Origin: CAZKCI01 sp964551475
GTDB lineage: Bacteria; Auribacterota; Erginobacteria; Erginobacterales; CAZKCI01
Length of the DNA: 64,000 bases
Reading direction: 5' to 3'
NCBI GenBank assembly: GCA_964551475.1
Contig: CAZKCI010000121.1
Coordinates: forward strand, 16,202-80,201
Position numbers and translations under genes: made by a program. The notes below the pieces were generated by a model that was not told where the DNA came from, searched no databases, and worked only from the letters and a program-made list of their open reading frames with translations. Positions 31,821-38,991 of this stretch are shown piece by piece (within the stretch, counting starts at the first letter, position 1; the number at the start of each line of letters is the position of its first letter).

Positions 31821-31838
31821 TTGTGATTTTTTTCACAT
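31821..31838. promoter_or_regulatory. Predicted Rex operator
   Basis: TTGTGATTTTTTTCACAT matches the Rex consensus TTGTGAAWWWWTTCACAA at 15 of 18 positions: the half sites TTGTGA and TCACA(A) and AT-rich centre are intact, with T for A at the seventh position, T in place of A at the last, and one centre change within W. It lies 50 bp before the rex start on the minus strand, in the only regulatory-looking gap at the head of the hydrogenase cluster; the plus-strand L,D-transpeptidase is divergent from it. Confidence 0.85.
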
Positions 31839-31966
31839 AAAAAAGCGCTCGCGCGCATTTTTATGGTGATCGCCGCCGACAGCGATCGATCCTTTCTCGA
31901 TTGCATTGGCGATGCGGTCAGCCTATCATGTTATCAGCCTGTTCCATCAACCGAAGGAGGAAAGAC

Positions 31967-32710
31967 ATGATGCTCAAGTGGATGACTGTTGTTCTGGGAA
32001 CCCTTCTGGCTTTGGGCTGCGCCGCCCGCCGGCCGCCCGAGATCCCCCCCTCCCAGTCGGAACCTCTTCCGGCTGAAGACATGGCGGTCGCTCCCGCCTC
32101 CTCGCCGGCGGCGGAATCCCCCGCGGCCGTCCCGGCCGCCGAAGTCAAGGGACCGGACTGGAATGAGATCAAGAAGCTCGGGACCGTTTATGAGGTGCAG
32201 GCCGGCGACACCCTGAGCGGCATCGCCGCGAAGCACCAGGTCGGGACCGGCCTCCTCGCGCGCTTGAACGACCTGAACAATCCCAACCTCATCCGGAAGG
32301 GACAGAAGCTCGTCGTGCTGGAGGGCCCCCTCTCCGTCCAGGTGAGCAAGGCGGCCAAAACCATCTCGGTCAAGAAAGACGACGCCGTGCTCGCGTCCTA
32401 CGCCGTGGCCCTGGGGAGAAACGACAGCACGCCGGAAGGGGAATTCGCGGTGCTTCGGAAGATGGTCAACCCGCCCTGGACCGACCCCTACCACCGGACG
32501 ATCGTCAAGGCGGACAGCCCCGAGTATCCGCTCGGCACCCGCTGGATCGAGTTCAAGGCGCCGCCCGGGGCCTACGGCATCCACGGGACCAAAAGCGCGG
32601 CCGACATCGGCCAGGATGTTTCCTTCGGCTGCGTCCGCGTGCTCCACCCCCAGGAAGAGGAGATCTACGACTTTGTCATCGTCGGATCCCCGGTGGCAAT
32701 CGCCCCGTAA
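31967..32710 (+). CDS. LysM-domain L,D-transpeptidase lipoprotein
   Basis: A 247-residue cell-wall enzyme. The N-terminal lipobox (LALGC, Cys about residue 17) is followed by a Pro/Ala-rich linker. The LysM domain is at about 75-125 (YEVQAGDTLSGIAAKHQVGT, NPNLIRKGQKLVVLEG). The YkuD catalytic domain covers residues 130-245, with HGTKSAADIGQDVSFGCVRV containing the His and catalytic Cys of the HGxx ... SxGCxR motif. AAGGAGG lies 6 bp before the start. It would form 3-3 peptidoglycan cross-links or attach proteins to peptidoglycan. Confidence 0.93.
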   Translation: MMLKWMTVVLGTLLALGCAARRPPEIPPSQSEPLPAEDMAVAPASSPAAESPAAVPAAEVKGPDWNEIKKLGTVYEVQAGDTLSGIAAKHQVGTGLLARLNDLNNPNLIRKGQKLVVLEGPLSVQVSKAAKTISVKKDDAVLASYAVALGRNDSTPEGEFAVLRKMVNPPWTDPYHRTIVKADSPEYPLGTRWIEFKAPPGAYGIHGTKSAADIGQDVSFGCVRVLHPQEEEIYDFVIVGSPVAIAP

Positions 32711-32733
32711 CGGACATTCCGAAATCACGAACA

Positions 32734-32773
32734 ACACTAAACGCCCGACGCGAAAGCGTCGGGCGTTTAGTGT
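32734..32773. terminator. Perfect 18-bp stem with GAAA loop
   Basis: Positions 32734-32751 and 32756-32773 are perfectly complementary around the tetraloop GAAA. The stem ends in TTTAGTGT rather than a long T run. It lies 24 bp after the transpeptidase stop and can act as its terminator; a second use on the other strand is not needed because the following gene is also on the plus strand. Confidence 0.8.
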
Positions 32774-32818
32774 CGGATGTAAATTGACCCCGTCGCGCGT
32801 GCGTGTTAGGGTGGAAAG

Positions 32819-33889
32819 ATGGACCAGGAATGCGGCATTTCCGATCTCCTGCTCGGCGCGCTCCTGCTCTCCCGCTATCTTCAGTCGTCCCCGGCCGGCG
32901 AGGCTGCCCGCCGGGCTCTCTATCTCCTGATTGACCGGTCCCTTTCCCCGGCCTCGCCGACCGGCGAGAAGAACCTCGCCGAACGATTGGAGACACTGAG
33001 CGAACAGGGAGTGCTGGCTCCCGAAGCGAAGGCGAAGCTCCTCTCGCTTCACCGGGAGCTCCTCTCCTTTTTCGCCGCCGACTCCCGCTATGTCCCCGGA
33101 TTTATCCAGAAGCGCGTCGCCGCTTTCGTGGCGGCGGTGAACGGCTTCTACCGCGGGTCGGGCGGAAGGGATCTGGAAAGCGAACTGGGGAAACTCTCCC
33201 CGGAGAGCTGGGCCCGGGTGGAAAAGGCGGCCGGGACGGCCGTCGCCCTGGTCCGCCAGGCGATGGACACGATGTCCATCCGTCCGGAGGACTTCCGCGA
33301 TCTCTCCCTCCTTCGTTCCAAGGTCCAGGTCTGGGCGCCCGCCCTCCTCCCCGCTTTGCGGGAGAAAGGCTTCGCCTTCACGCTCGACTCGATATCCCGC
33401 GTGAACCTCAGCTCGGGCTATATCTGGGTCGCCTTTCTCCCCGATCCCTCGCGGCGGAAGATGGAACAGCCCACCTATTCCTTCTCCTTCACCCCCCGCC
33501 ACTGCCGGGCGGGGCTGGAACTGGGAGGGAAAACCCGGGAGGCCCGCGCAGCCTACTATAAGAAGCTTCTCTCCGGCGAACTCGACGACATCATCGCCGC
33601 GATGGCGCCGCTGGGCGGTGTCTTCCTGGACGTGGTCTGGTATTTTTCCGCCCGGGACGCCGTCTCCATGCGCGATTACCTCGCGGACCAGGACGGAGCG
33701 AAAAAGCGCGTTGCCGCCAAGATCGCCGACGGCCGGAAGCGCCTCCCCCGGGACGTCCTGTACACCTGGAACCTTCTCCTCCCGGTGGTCCTGATCACAC
33801 CCGAGGAGTTCGCCCGGGAGGGGATCAACGACTTCCTGGTCCGCCTGGCCGATCCGGTGGTAAAGCTCATCCGGCGGATCGGGGGATAA
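32819..33889 (+). CDS. Hypothetical protein of unknown function
   Basis: A 356-residue soluble protein with no signal peptide or clear membrane helix. The first 100 residues are helical (SDLLLGALLLSRYLQSS, NLAERLETLSEQGVLAPEAK). The middle has YVPGFIQKRVAAFVAAVNGF and WAPALLPALREKGFAFTLDS. The end reads RDVLYTWNLLLPVVLITPEE and VRLADPVVKLIRRIGG. I do not recognise a family. It lies between two hairpin terminators, so it forms its own transcription unit. Confidence 0.7.
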   Translation: MDQECGISDLLLGALLLSRYLQSSPAGEAARRALYLLIDRSLSPASPTGEKNLAERLETLSEQGVLAPEAKAKLLSLHRELLSFFAADSRYVPGFIQKRVAAFVAAVNGFYRGSGGRDLESELGKLSPESWARVEKAAGTAVALVRQAMDTMSIRPEDFRDLSLLRSKVQVWAPALLPALREKGFAFTLDSISRVNLSSGYIWVAFLPDPSRRKMEQPTYSFSFTPRHCRAGLELGGKTREARAAYYKKLLSGELDDIIAAMAPLGGVFLDVVWYFSARDAVSMRDYLADQDGAKKRVAAKIADGRKRLPRDVLYTWNLLLPVVLITPEEFAREGINDFLVRLADPVVKLIRRIGG

Positions 33890-33890
33890 A

Positions 33891-33935
33891 AAGATCGCGA
33901 GGTTCCCGACACCCGGCCGGGAACCTCGCGATCTT
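33891..33935. terminator. Bidirectional hairpin between convergent genes
   Basis: A perfect 17-bp inverted repeat (33891-33907 with 33919-33935) around an 11-base loop lies immediately after the plus-strand stop and 18 bp from the end of the minus-strand Spy-like gene. It can terminate both. Confidence 0.85.
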
Positions 33936-33953
33936 CTGCTCGGTGGAAAACGG

Positions 33954-34541
33954 CTACTTCTCAGCCGGGGGCGCGGCCGGTCCCTCGGCCGGGCCGCCCA
34001 TCCCGCCGCCCATCATCGGACAGCCTTCTTTACCGGGACCGGACGGTCCGCGGCCTTCTTTCTCGCCGCCCGTCCGCTCGCCGCCCTTCCTGGTCCATTC
34101 CCTTCCGCCGCGGCCTCTCTCGCCCCGCTCGCCTCTCGCCCGATTGATCATGCGGGAGACCTTCTCCCACTGCTGGGGGTTGAGTATCTTGCGGACCTCG
34201 ACCAGGCGCTGGAGCCCCTGCTCCGTCTGCTTCATGCGGGCGTCAACGATCTCCTTGATGAATTTGGAGATCTCCTCGTCGCTCGTCTTCCCTGCCTTGA
34301 TCAGGCGATCGAAGTTGAGCTGGGCGATTTTCGCCTTGGCCTGGAGATCGATGGCGCTCTGGGCATACTTGAAGTCGATCTCCGCGAGCTGGGCGATCTG
34401 CTCGGGAGTGAGGGCCAGATCCTCGACCGCTTTTTTCCTCTCCCAGAATTTCGGCCAGCGGCCGGTCGGTTCGGCCTGGGCCGCCGCTACGACGGTCGTC
34501 GCGACCGCCACGATCACCGCCATCCACAGCCATTTCTTCAT
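33954..34541 (-). CDS. Spy/CpxP-like periplasmic protein with Gly/Arg-rich tail
   Basis: A 195-residue exported protein. The signal peptide (MKKWLWMAVIVAVATTVVAA) precedes a helical LTxxQ-like domain (about 30-130; DLALTPEQIAQLAEIDFKYA, LVEVRKILNPQQWEKVSRMI), as in Spy/CpxP/CnrX-like chaperone or metal-resistance proteins. The tail is rich in Gly, Glu, Arg, Met and Pro (CPMMGGGMGGPAEGPAAPP), possibly metal-binding. Start chosen at ATG 34541 after a GGAGGTGA site; the upstream ATG is weaker. Confidence 0.78.
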   Translation of the reverse strand: MKKWLWMAVIVAVATTVVAAAQAEPTGRWPKFWERKKAVEDLALTPEQIAQLAEIDFKYAQSAIDLQAKAKIAQLNFDRLIKAGKTSDEEISKFIKEIVDARMKQTEQGLQRLVEVRKILNPQQWEKVSRMINRARGERGERGRGGREWTRKGGERTGGEKEGRGPSGPGKEGCPMMGGGMGGPAEGPAAPPAEK

Positions 34542-34645
34542 CGTGTCACCTCCCCGGGGTTGGTTTCGAGCCCGGCGTATTCGGTTTACTTTCACTTATT
34601 AAACTGGAATACTCGCGGAAGGTTTAACCGATCATGCCTCAGCGA

Positions 34646-34702
34646 TGTAGGCCCGCTCTGTGAGCGGGCGTTTCGCCGCCGCCTCACAGAGGCGGCCTAC
34701 AC
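34646..34702. repeat. GTAGGCC-family paired hairpins
   Basis: TGTAGGCCCGCTCTGTGAGC with GGGC forms the first hairpin (CCCGCTCtgtGAGCGGG) and GCCGCCTCacaGAGGCGGC the second; the outer ends TGTAGG and CCTACA pair. Lies between divergent genes. Confidence 0.88.
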
Positions 34703-34718
34703 ATAGGTTTTATCGATC

Positions 34719-35669
34719 ATGGGGGCGAGAAGACAGCATTCTTATCCGGACCTCCTGCGCGTCGTCTATCGGACCTTCGACTCCCGTCAGATCGCGATCA
34801 CGGGACTGGGGCTTTTCTTCGCCCTCCTCTCCGCCTACGCTTTCTCCACCCTGGCTTATTTCGCTCAGGGCTCCCTCACCTTCCTCCCCTGGTTCCTGAA
34901 CCTCCTGGGGGCGATCTCCTTTTATCTCGTCCTGATCGTCTTCTCCGGCCCCGTCACCTACCTCGCCCTCCAGGAAAACACGGGGGGCGGCGGCGGATTG
35001 GGCTCCGCCCTCCGGCTGGGCATCCGCTACGGCCCCCGCCTCCTGCGCGCCCCCTTGAGCGTCCTCTCCTCCCTCCTCCTCTGCCTGATCCTGCTCGCGG
35101 TCCTGATCTCGCTCGGCCTGCTTCCCCGGGCCGGGACCGTGATCTGGTCGCTCCTGATCGTCCCCCAGTTCCTCATCTCCCTCTTCATCGTGATCGGCGT
35201 CCTCACGCTGCTGGCGGGAACGCTCCTCCTCCCCTCCATCATCATCGACCGGGAGATCCCCGCCCGGCGGGCTTTTCAGGAGCTCACCGCCCTGATCAAA
35301 GGCCGCTTCTTCACCTTCTGGGGATACATCTTCACCATCCTTTTCCTCACCGCAGCCTACTTCGCGGTTGCCACCATCGTTCTGATCGGCGCTCTCTCGG
35401 TTTTCTTCGCCCTCTCCGCCTCCATCTTGGGAGACATGCCGGGAAAGGTGATCATGAACATCCCCCCCTTCTTCCACAAGGTGGCGCCCATCCTGGAGAC
35501 CGCCCTGCCCATGCCCTCGTCTCTCCCCCCCGCCTCTCCCCTCCTCTCCTTGAGCGGGGCGATCGCGGGTTTCTCCCTCCTCATCATCTACGTCATCTGG
35601 CTCTCCTATCCCGTCCTCTACGCCATAAACTCCGGCGTGGTGGCCTACCTGGCTTTGACCCGGGATTGA
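34719..35669 (+). CDS. Polytopic membrane protein of unknown function
   Basis: A 316-residue protein with six or more hydrophobic segments, including ITGLGLFFALLSAYAF, LLGAISFYLVLIVFSGPVTY, LSSLLLCLILLAVLISLGLL, LISLFIVIGVLTLLAGTLLL and SLLIIYVIWLSYPVLYAINS. The loop IIDREIPARRAFQELTALIK with FTFWGYIFTILFL resembles membrane proteins of the DUF4013/glycerophosphodiester-like membrane class, but I would not name a family. Its TGA stop overlaps the first base of a transposon-type repeat element. Confidence 0.7.
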   Translation: MGARRQHSYPDLLRVVYRTFDSRQIAITGLGLFFALLSAYAFSTLAYFAQGSLTFLPWFLNLLGAISFYLVLIVFSGPVTYLALQENTGGGGGLGSALRLGIRYGPRLLRAPLSVLSSLLLCLILLAVLISLGLLPRAGTVIWSLLIVPQFLISLFIVIGVLTLLAGTLLLPSIIIDREIPARRAFQELTALIKGRFFTFWGYIFTILFLTAAYFAVATIVLIGALSVFFALSASILGDMPGKVIMNIPPFFHKVAPILETALPMPSSLPPASPLLSLSGAIAGFSLLIIYVIWLSYPVLYAINSGVVAYLALTRD

Positions 35670-35769
35670 CACAACCCCTTCGGGGTTGATGGCGGCATCG
35701 GCTCCCCCAACCCGGGGTAGCGCCTCCGGCGCAACCCCGGGCTATGCGATGGAATCCCGTTGGGATTCG
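35668..35769. repeat. CAACCCC family, type A element (left copy)
   Basis: GACACAACCCCTTCGGGGTT forms the hairpin AACCCCttCGGGGTT. It is followed by CCCGGGGTAGCGCC-tcc-GGCGCAACCCCGGG (second hairpin) and GGAATCCCgttGGGATTC (third). A matching copy is at 36846-36949, and a degenerate inverted copy at 63871-63975. Confidence 0.85.
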
Positions 35770-35951
35770 GCCTCCGGCGACAATGCCAAAAGATCTGGAT
35801 TGGGAATCGATGCCGGAAAACGCTGTTCGACGACGGCTGGTCCCAACAAAATCATCTTCGATCACCCAGACGTCTTGCCCCTGTGAACGCCACTTTGAAA
35901 GTTATCTTCTTCACCCGGTTTGAAATCTCCCTTTCGGGCCGGCGGTCACAT
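35770..35951. other. Spacer between type A element and left 80-bp array
   Basis: No gene is seen. The sequence is unlike the equivalent spacer on the right side (36950-37113), apart from short words, so the two flanks have diverged outside the repeats. Confidence 0.4.
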
Positions 35952-36369
35952 GCCCCAACGGGGCAACGTCCCCTAGCCCAGGGTTGCGCCGGAGGCGCTA
36001 CCCTGGGTAAACGACACGCATCGCCAGGCCAACCCCAACGGGGTTGTGTCCCCTAGCCCAGGGTTGCGCCGGAGGCGCTACCCTGGGTAAACGGCGCGCA
36101 ACGACAGGCCAACCCCAACGGGGTTGCATCCCCTAGCCCAGGGTTGCGCCGGAGGCGCTACCCTGGGTAAACGACACGCAGCGCCAGGCCAACCCCGACG
36201 GGGTTGCGTCCCCTAGCCCAGGGTTGCGCCGGAGGCGCTACCCTGGGTAAACGGCGCGCAACGACAGGCCAACCCCAACGGGGTTGTGTCCCCTAGCCCA
36301 GGGTTGCGCCGGAGGCGCTACCCTGGGTAAACGACACGCAACGACAACCAACCCCAACGGGGTTGCATC
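35952..36369. repeat. Left array: five 80-bp repeats ahead of the transposase
   Basis: Five units at exactly 80-bp spacing (GGAGGCGCTA at 35991, 36071, 36151, 36231, 36311). Each has a hairpin CAACCCCaacGGGGTTG and a larger hairpin CCCAGGGTTGCGCC-gga-GGCGCTACCCTGGG. Following the second hairpin the units alternate ACGACACGC, ACGGCGCGC, ACGACACGC, ACGGCGCGC, ACGACACGC, so the true period is 160 bp. A final CAACCCC hairpin ends 15 bp before the transposase start. Confidence 0.95.
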
Positions 36370-36383
36370 AAAGGAGAACGGCT

Positions 36384-36839
36384 ATGCCACAATCGTTGTC
36401 ATGCGTCTACGTCCACCTGGTATTTTCGACGAAAAATCGGGTCCCTTTCATTCGGGAGATGGCGCTACGCGCGGAATTGCAGGCCTATCTGGGCGGGATT
36501 TCCAAGACATTGGAATGCCCGCCAACCATTGTCGGCGGAACGGATGATCACGTACACATGTTGTGTCGTTTGGGGCGGACGATCGCGCAGGCGAATTGGG
36601 TCAAGGAGGTCAAGCGCGTGTCCAGCGCCTGGATCAAGCAACACGATCCGACGCTGGCGGATTTTGCCTGGCAGACCGGATATGGCGCGTTTTCGGTAAG
36701 CGTGTCAAATCTGGAAAAGGTCCAGGCATATATCTCCAACCAGGAAGAACATCATCGTCAACAATCCTTTCAGGACGAATACCGTGCGTTTCTGAAAAAA
36801 CACGGCTTGGAATGCGATGAACGGTATATGTGGGATTGA
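36384..36839 (+). CDS. REP-associated Y1 (IS200/IS605-type) transposase
   Basis: A 151-residue HUH-superfamily single-strand transposase of the TnpA_REP (RAYT) type. LVFSTKNRVPFIREMALRAE is the N-terminal family block; DHVHML holds the metal-binding His56 and His58; AYISNQEEHHRQQSFQDEYR contains the catalytic Tyr116. AGGAGA precedes ATG 36384. Members of this family act on imperfect REP-type hairpins and are usually single copy. It is flanked by two arrays of the same 80-bp hairpin pair, strongly suggesting these are its substrates. The reading frame is intact. Confidence 0.93.
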   Translation: MPQSLSCVYVHLVFSTKNRVPFIREMALRAELQAYLGGISKTLECPPTIVGGTDDHVHMLCRLGRTIAQANWVKEVKRVSSAWIKQHDPTLADFAWQTGYGAFSVSVSNLEKVQAYISNQEEHHRQQSFQDEYRAFLKKHGLECDERYMWD

Positions 36840-36845
36840 TAGGTG

Positions 36846-36949
36846 TTGACACAACCCCTTCGGGGTTGACGGGGATATTGCTCTCGTATACCCGGGGTAG
36901 CGCCTTCGGCGCAACCCCGGGCTACATGACAGAATCCCTTTGGGATTCG
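36846..36949. repeat. CAACCCC family, type A element (right copy)
   Basis: Begins TTGACACAACCCCTTCGGGG 6 bp after the transposase stop, followed by CCCGGGGTAGCGCC-ttc-GGCGCAACCCCGGG and GAATCCCtttGGGATTC. It is in the same orientation and order as the left copy at 35668-35769. Confidence 0.88.
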
Positions 36950-37113
36950 TCCCCCGCAATTGCCCAAAAGGGGCAATGTCCCCTGGCCAAGCATTGCGCC
37001 AAAATCGTCCGATGGAATCCTATTGGGTATTCGGCTCCTGCAACAACGCTGGGATGCCGAGTACGGAAACCTCACCTGCAACACCATCCCAAACAATATT
37101 GTGAGGCATTCGT

Positions 37114-37535
37114 TAACCCCAACGGGGTTGCGTCTCCTAGCCCAGGGTTGCGCCGAAGGCGCTACCCTGGGTAAACGACACGCAACGACAGGCCAACCCC
37201 AACAGGGTTGCGTCTCCTAGCCCAGGGTTGCGCCGGAGGCGCTACCCTGGGTAAACGGCGCGCAACGACAGGCCAACCCCAACGGGGTTGCGTCTCCTAG
37301 CCCAGGGTTGCGCCGAAGGCGCTACCCTGGGTTAACGACACGCAACGACAGGCCAACCCCAACGGGGTTGCGTCCCCTAGCCCAGGGTTGCGCCGAAGGC
37401 GCTACCCTGGGTAAACGGCGCGCAACGACAGGCCAACCCCAACGGGGTTGCGTCCCCTAGCCCAGGGTTGCGCCGAAGGCGCTACCCTGGGTTAACGACA
37501 CGCAACGACAGGCCAACCCCAACGGGGTTGCGTCC
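37114..37535. repeat. Right array: five 80-bp repeats after the transposase
   Basis: CCCAGGG begins at 37141, 37221, 37301, 37381 and 37461, exactly 80 bp apart. The tails alternate ACGACACGC, ACGGCGCGC, ACGACACGC, ACGGCGCGC, ACGACACGC, as in the left array. The array ends in a CAACCCC hairpin 2 bp before the stop codon of the convergent M50 protease gene. The spacer 36950-37113 holds no gene. Confidence 0.95.
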
Positions 37536-37537
37536 CT

Positions 37538-38635
37538 CTATCCCGTGATCGGGGCGGGGACAAAGGAGAGGAGGAGGATCAGAAAGACCAGCCAGCCGAG
37601 GAGCCTCCGGCGGGGATCGAGGGGGGTGACGTCGTCGAGCGGCGGGGGATGGCGGATCCCCATGAGCAGGATCACCAACACCCAGACCAGCCAGCCCTCC
37701 CAGAAGACGATCCCGAGGAGAACGAGGATCGCGATGAAAATCCGGGCGATCAGGGGATGTTTTGCGCCGAAGAGGGCGTAGGCGATATGGCCCCCGTCGA
37801 GCTGGCCGATGGGGAAGAGGTTGATCGCGGTGACCATGAGTCCCACCCAGCCGGCGAAGGAGACCGCGCCGATCATGATGTCCTGGCCGGGGGCGAGGTG
37901 GGGGAAGCGCAGGCCGAAGATGAACTTGGTGAGGAGCGAATCGCCGAAGTAGATCGCCGCCGGTCCCGGAGGGATTTCGGCGAGCTTGAGCTCGGAAAGG
38001 CCGACGAAGAGTGCGGCGGCGGAGAGGACGAAGGAGGCGATCGGCCCGGCGATCCCCACGTCGAAGAGGCTCTTCCGGTTCGGGAAAGGGGAGCGGCTGA
38101 CGATCAGGGCGCCCATCGTCCCGAAGAGGTTCGGGAAGGGGATGAAATAGGGAAGGGACGACTTCACGCCGTGGCGCAGCGAGACGAGGTAGTGGGAGAA
38201 CTCGTGGCAGAGAAGTATGGAGAGGAGAGTGAGGGAGAAGGGCCAGCCCCGCAGAAGCAGGAGGGGGCGGGCCATCAGCTCCTGGGCGCCGATCTCCTGG
38301 AAGGCGACGCCGACGAAGAGCGTGCTGACGACCGTGGCGAGAAACAGGAGGAGATGGACGAGGGGACGGCCGGGTTTCCGTTCCGTCCGCGCGGGGGCGA
38401 ACTTGAGCGCCGTCCCCCGTTTGTCCCGCGCCAGGAAGACCAGCAGGCCGAAGGGCGCTGTCTTCTCGCGGATGATCCGGAAGGCCTGATCGGAGGGGAG
38501 CCTGAGCGCGCCCCGAAAGACGAGAAAGGGGCCCTCGTAACCCCGGTCGGATATCTCCATCACCCCGGCGACGAGGTCGGGAAGTTCCCACTGGATATCG
38601 TACGAGGGAGAGTTTATTGCGTCTTGCTCGCTCAT
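37538..38635 (-). CDS. M50 (site-2) membrane metalloprotease
   Basis: A 365-residue intramembrane zinc protease, closest in style to EGY1-like members. The N-terminal 90 residues are soluble. Zinc-binding HEFSHYLVSLRHG lies at about residue 165, and the third ligand is in INLFPIGQLDGGHIAYALFG (family NxxPxxxLDGG; the Pro is retained). Eight or so hydrophobic segments surround these motifs. It would cleave membrane-embedded substrates. The 80-bp repeat array abuts its stop codon. Confidence 0.92.
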   Translation of the reverse strand: MSEQDAINSPSYDIQWELPDLVAGVMEISDRGYEGPFLVFRGALRLPSDQAFRIIREKTAPFGLLVFLARDKRGTALKFAPARTERKPGRPLVHLLLFLATVVSTLFVGVAFQEIGAQELMARPLLLLRGWPFSLTLLSILLCHEFSHYLVSLRHGVKSSLPYFIPFPNLFGTMGALIVSRSPFPNRKSLFDVGIAGPIASFVLSAAALFVGLSELKLAEIPPGPAAIYFGDSLLTKFIFGLRFPHLAPGQDIMIGAVSFAGWVGLMVTAINLFPIGQLDGGHIAYALFGAKHPLIARIFIAILVLLGIVFWEGWLVWVLVILLMGIRHPPPLDDVTPLDPRRRLLGWLVFLILLLSFVPAPITG

Positions 38636-38636
38636 T

Positions 38637-38667
38637 CAGTAACTGATCACTGATAACTGATCACTGG
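38637..38667. repeat. Micro-repeat tract (AACTGATCACTG type)
   Basis: CAGTAACTGATCACTGATAA followed by CTGATCACTGG between two minus-strand genes. TGATCA is palindromic, so the unit folds on itself. The same word family is at 11349-11372 and 46891-46940. Confidence 0.65.
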
Positions 38668-38954
38668 TTGATCCCCGGCACTACCTCTCCTTCCGGCAGG
38701 GCGGCGCGGAGCTCATCGTACAGCCGCGACGGATCGCCGGACGGATATTTCTCGTAGCGGACCTTTTCCCAGCCGACACCGATCAGCCCCCAGAGAATTG
38801 CCGCCAGAACACCGATCAGCAACCACCTTTCCTGGACGGTGAGGCGGTCGAGACGGGTCAGCGATAAAAAGCGTTCCTCCGCCGCGATCAGTCGTTGACG
38901 AAGGGAAGACAGGACGCGGGAGAGAGAACGGTCCTGGGCGTCGGGCGCAATCAT
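38661..38954 (-). CDS. Small single-pass membrane protein of unknown function
   Basis: A 97-residue protein. An N-terminal helical region (LSRVLSSLRQRLIAAEERFL) precedes one membrane helix (WLLIGVLAAILWGLIGVGWE) and a short soluble tail (YDELRAALPEGEVVPG). ATG 38954 is preferred over GTG 38960. Its end runs into the micro-repeat. Possibly co-transcribed with leuS 37 bp upstream. Function unknown. Confidence 0.55.
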   Translation of the reverse strand: MIAPDAQDRSLSRVLSSLRQRLIAAEERFLSLTRLDRLTVQERWLLIGVLAAILWGLIGVGWEKVRYEKYPSGDPSRLYDELRAALPEGEVVPGINQ

Positions 38955-38991
38955 GAGCACGGCCGCCTCTGGCGCGCGGATGACCGGCCGA

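Noticed and set aside
36384..36839. IS605-type element with tnpB
   Set aside because: No tnpB-like gene is present; the size and motifs fit the REP-associated Y1 transposase group and the flanks are REP-like arrays.
35952..37535. Regular 80-bp repeats as a CRISPR array
   Set aside because: The whole 80-bp unit is repeated with no unique spacers, and each unit is two hairpins; no cas genes are near.
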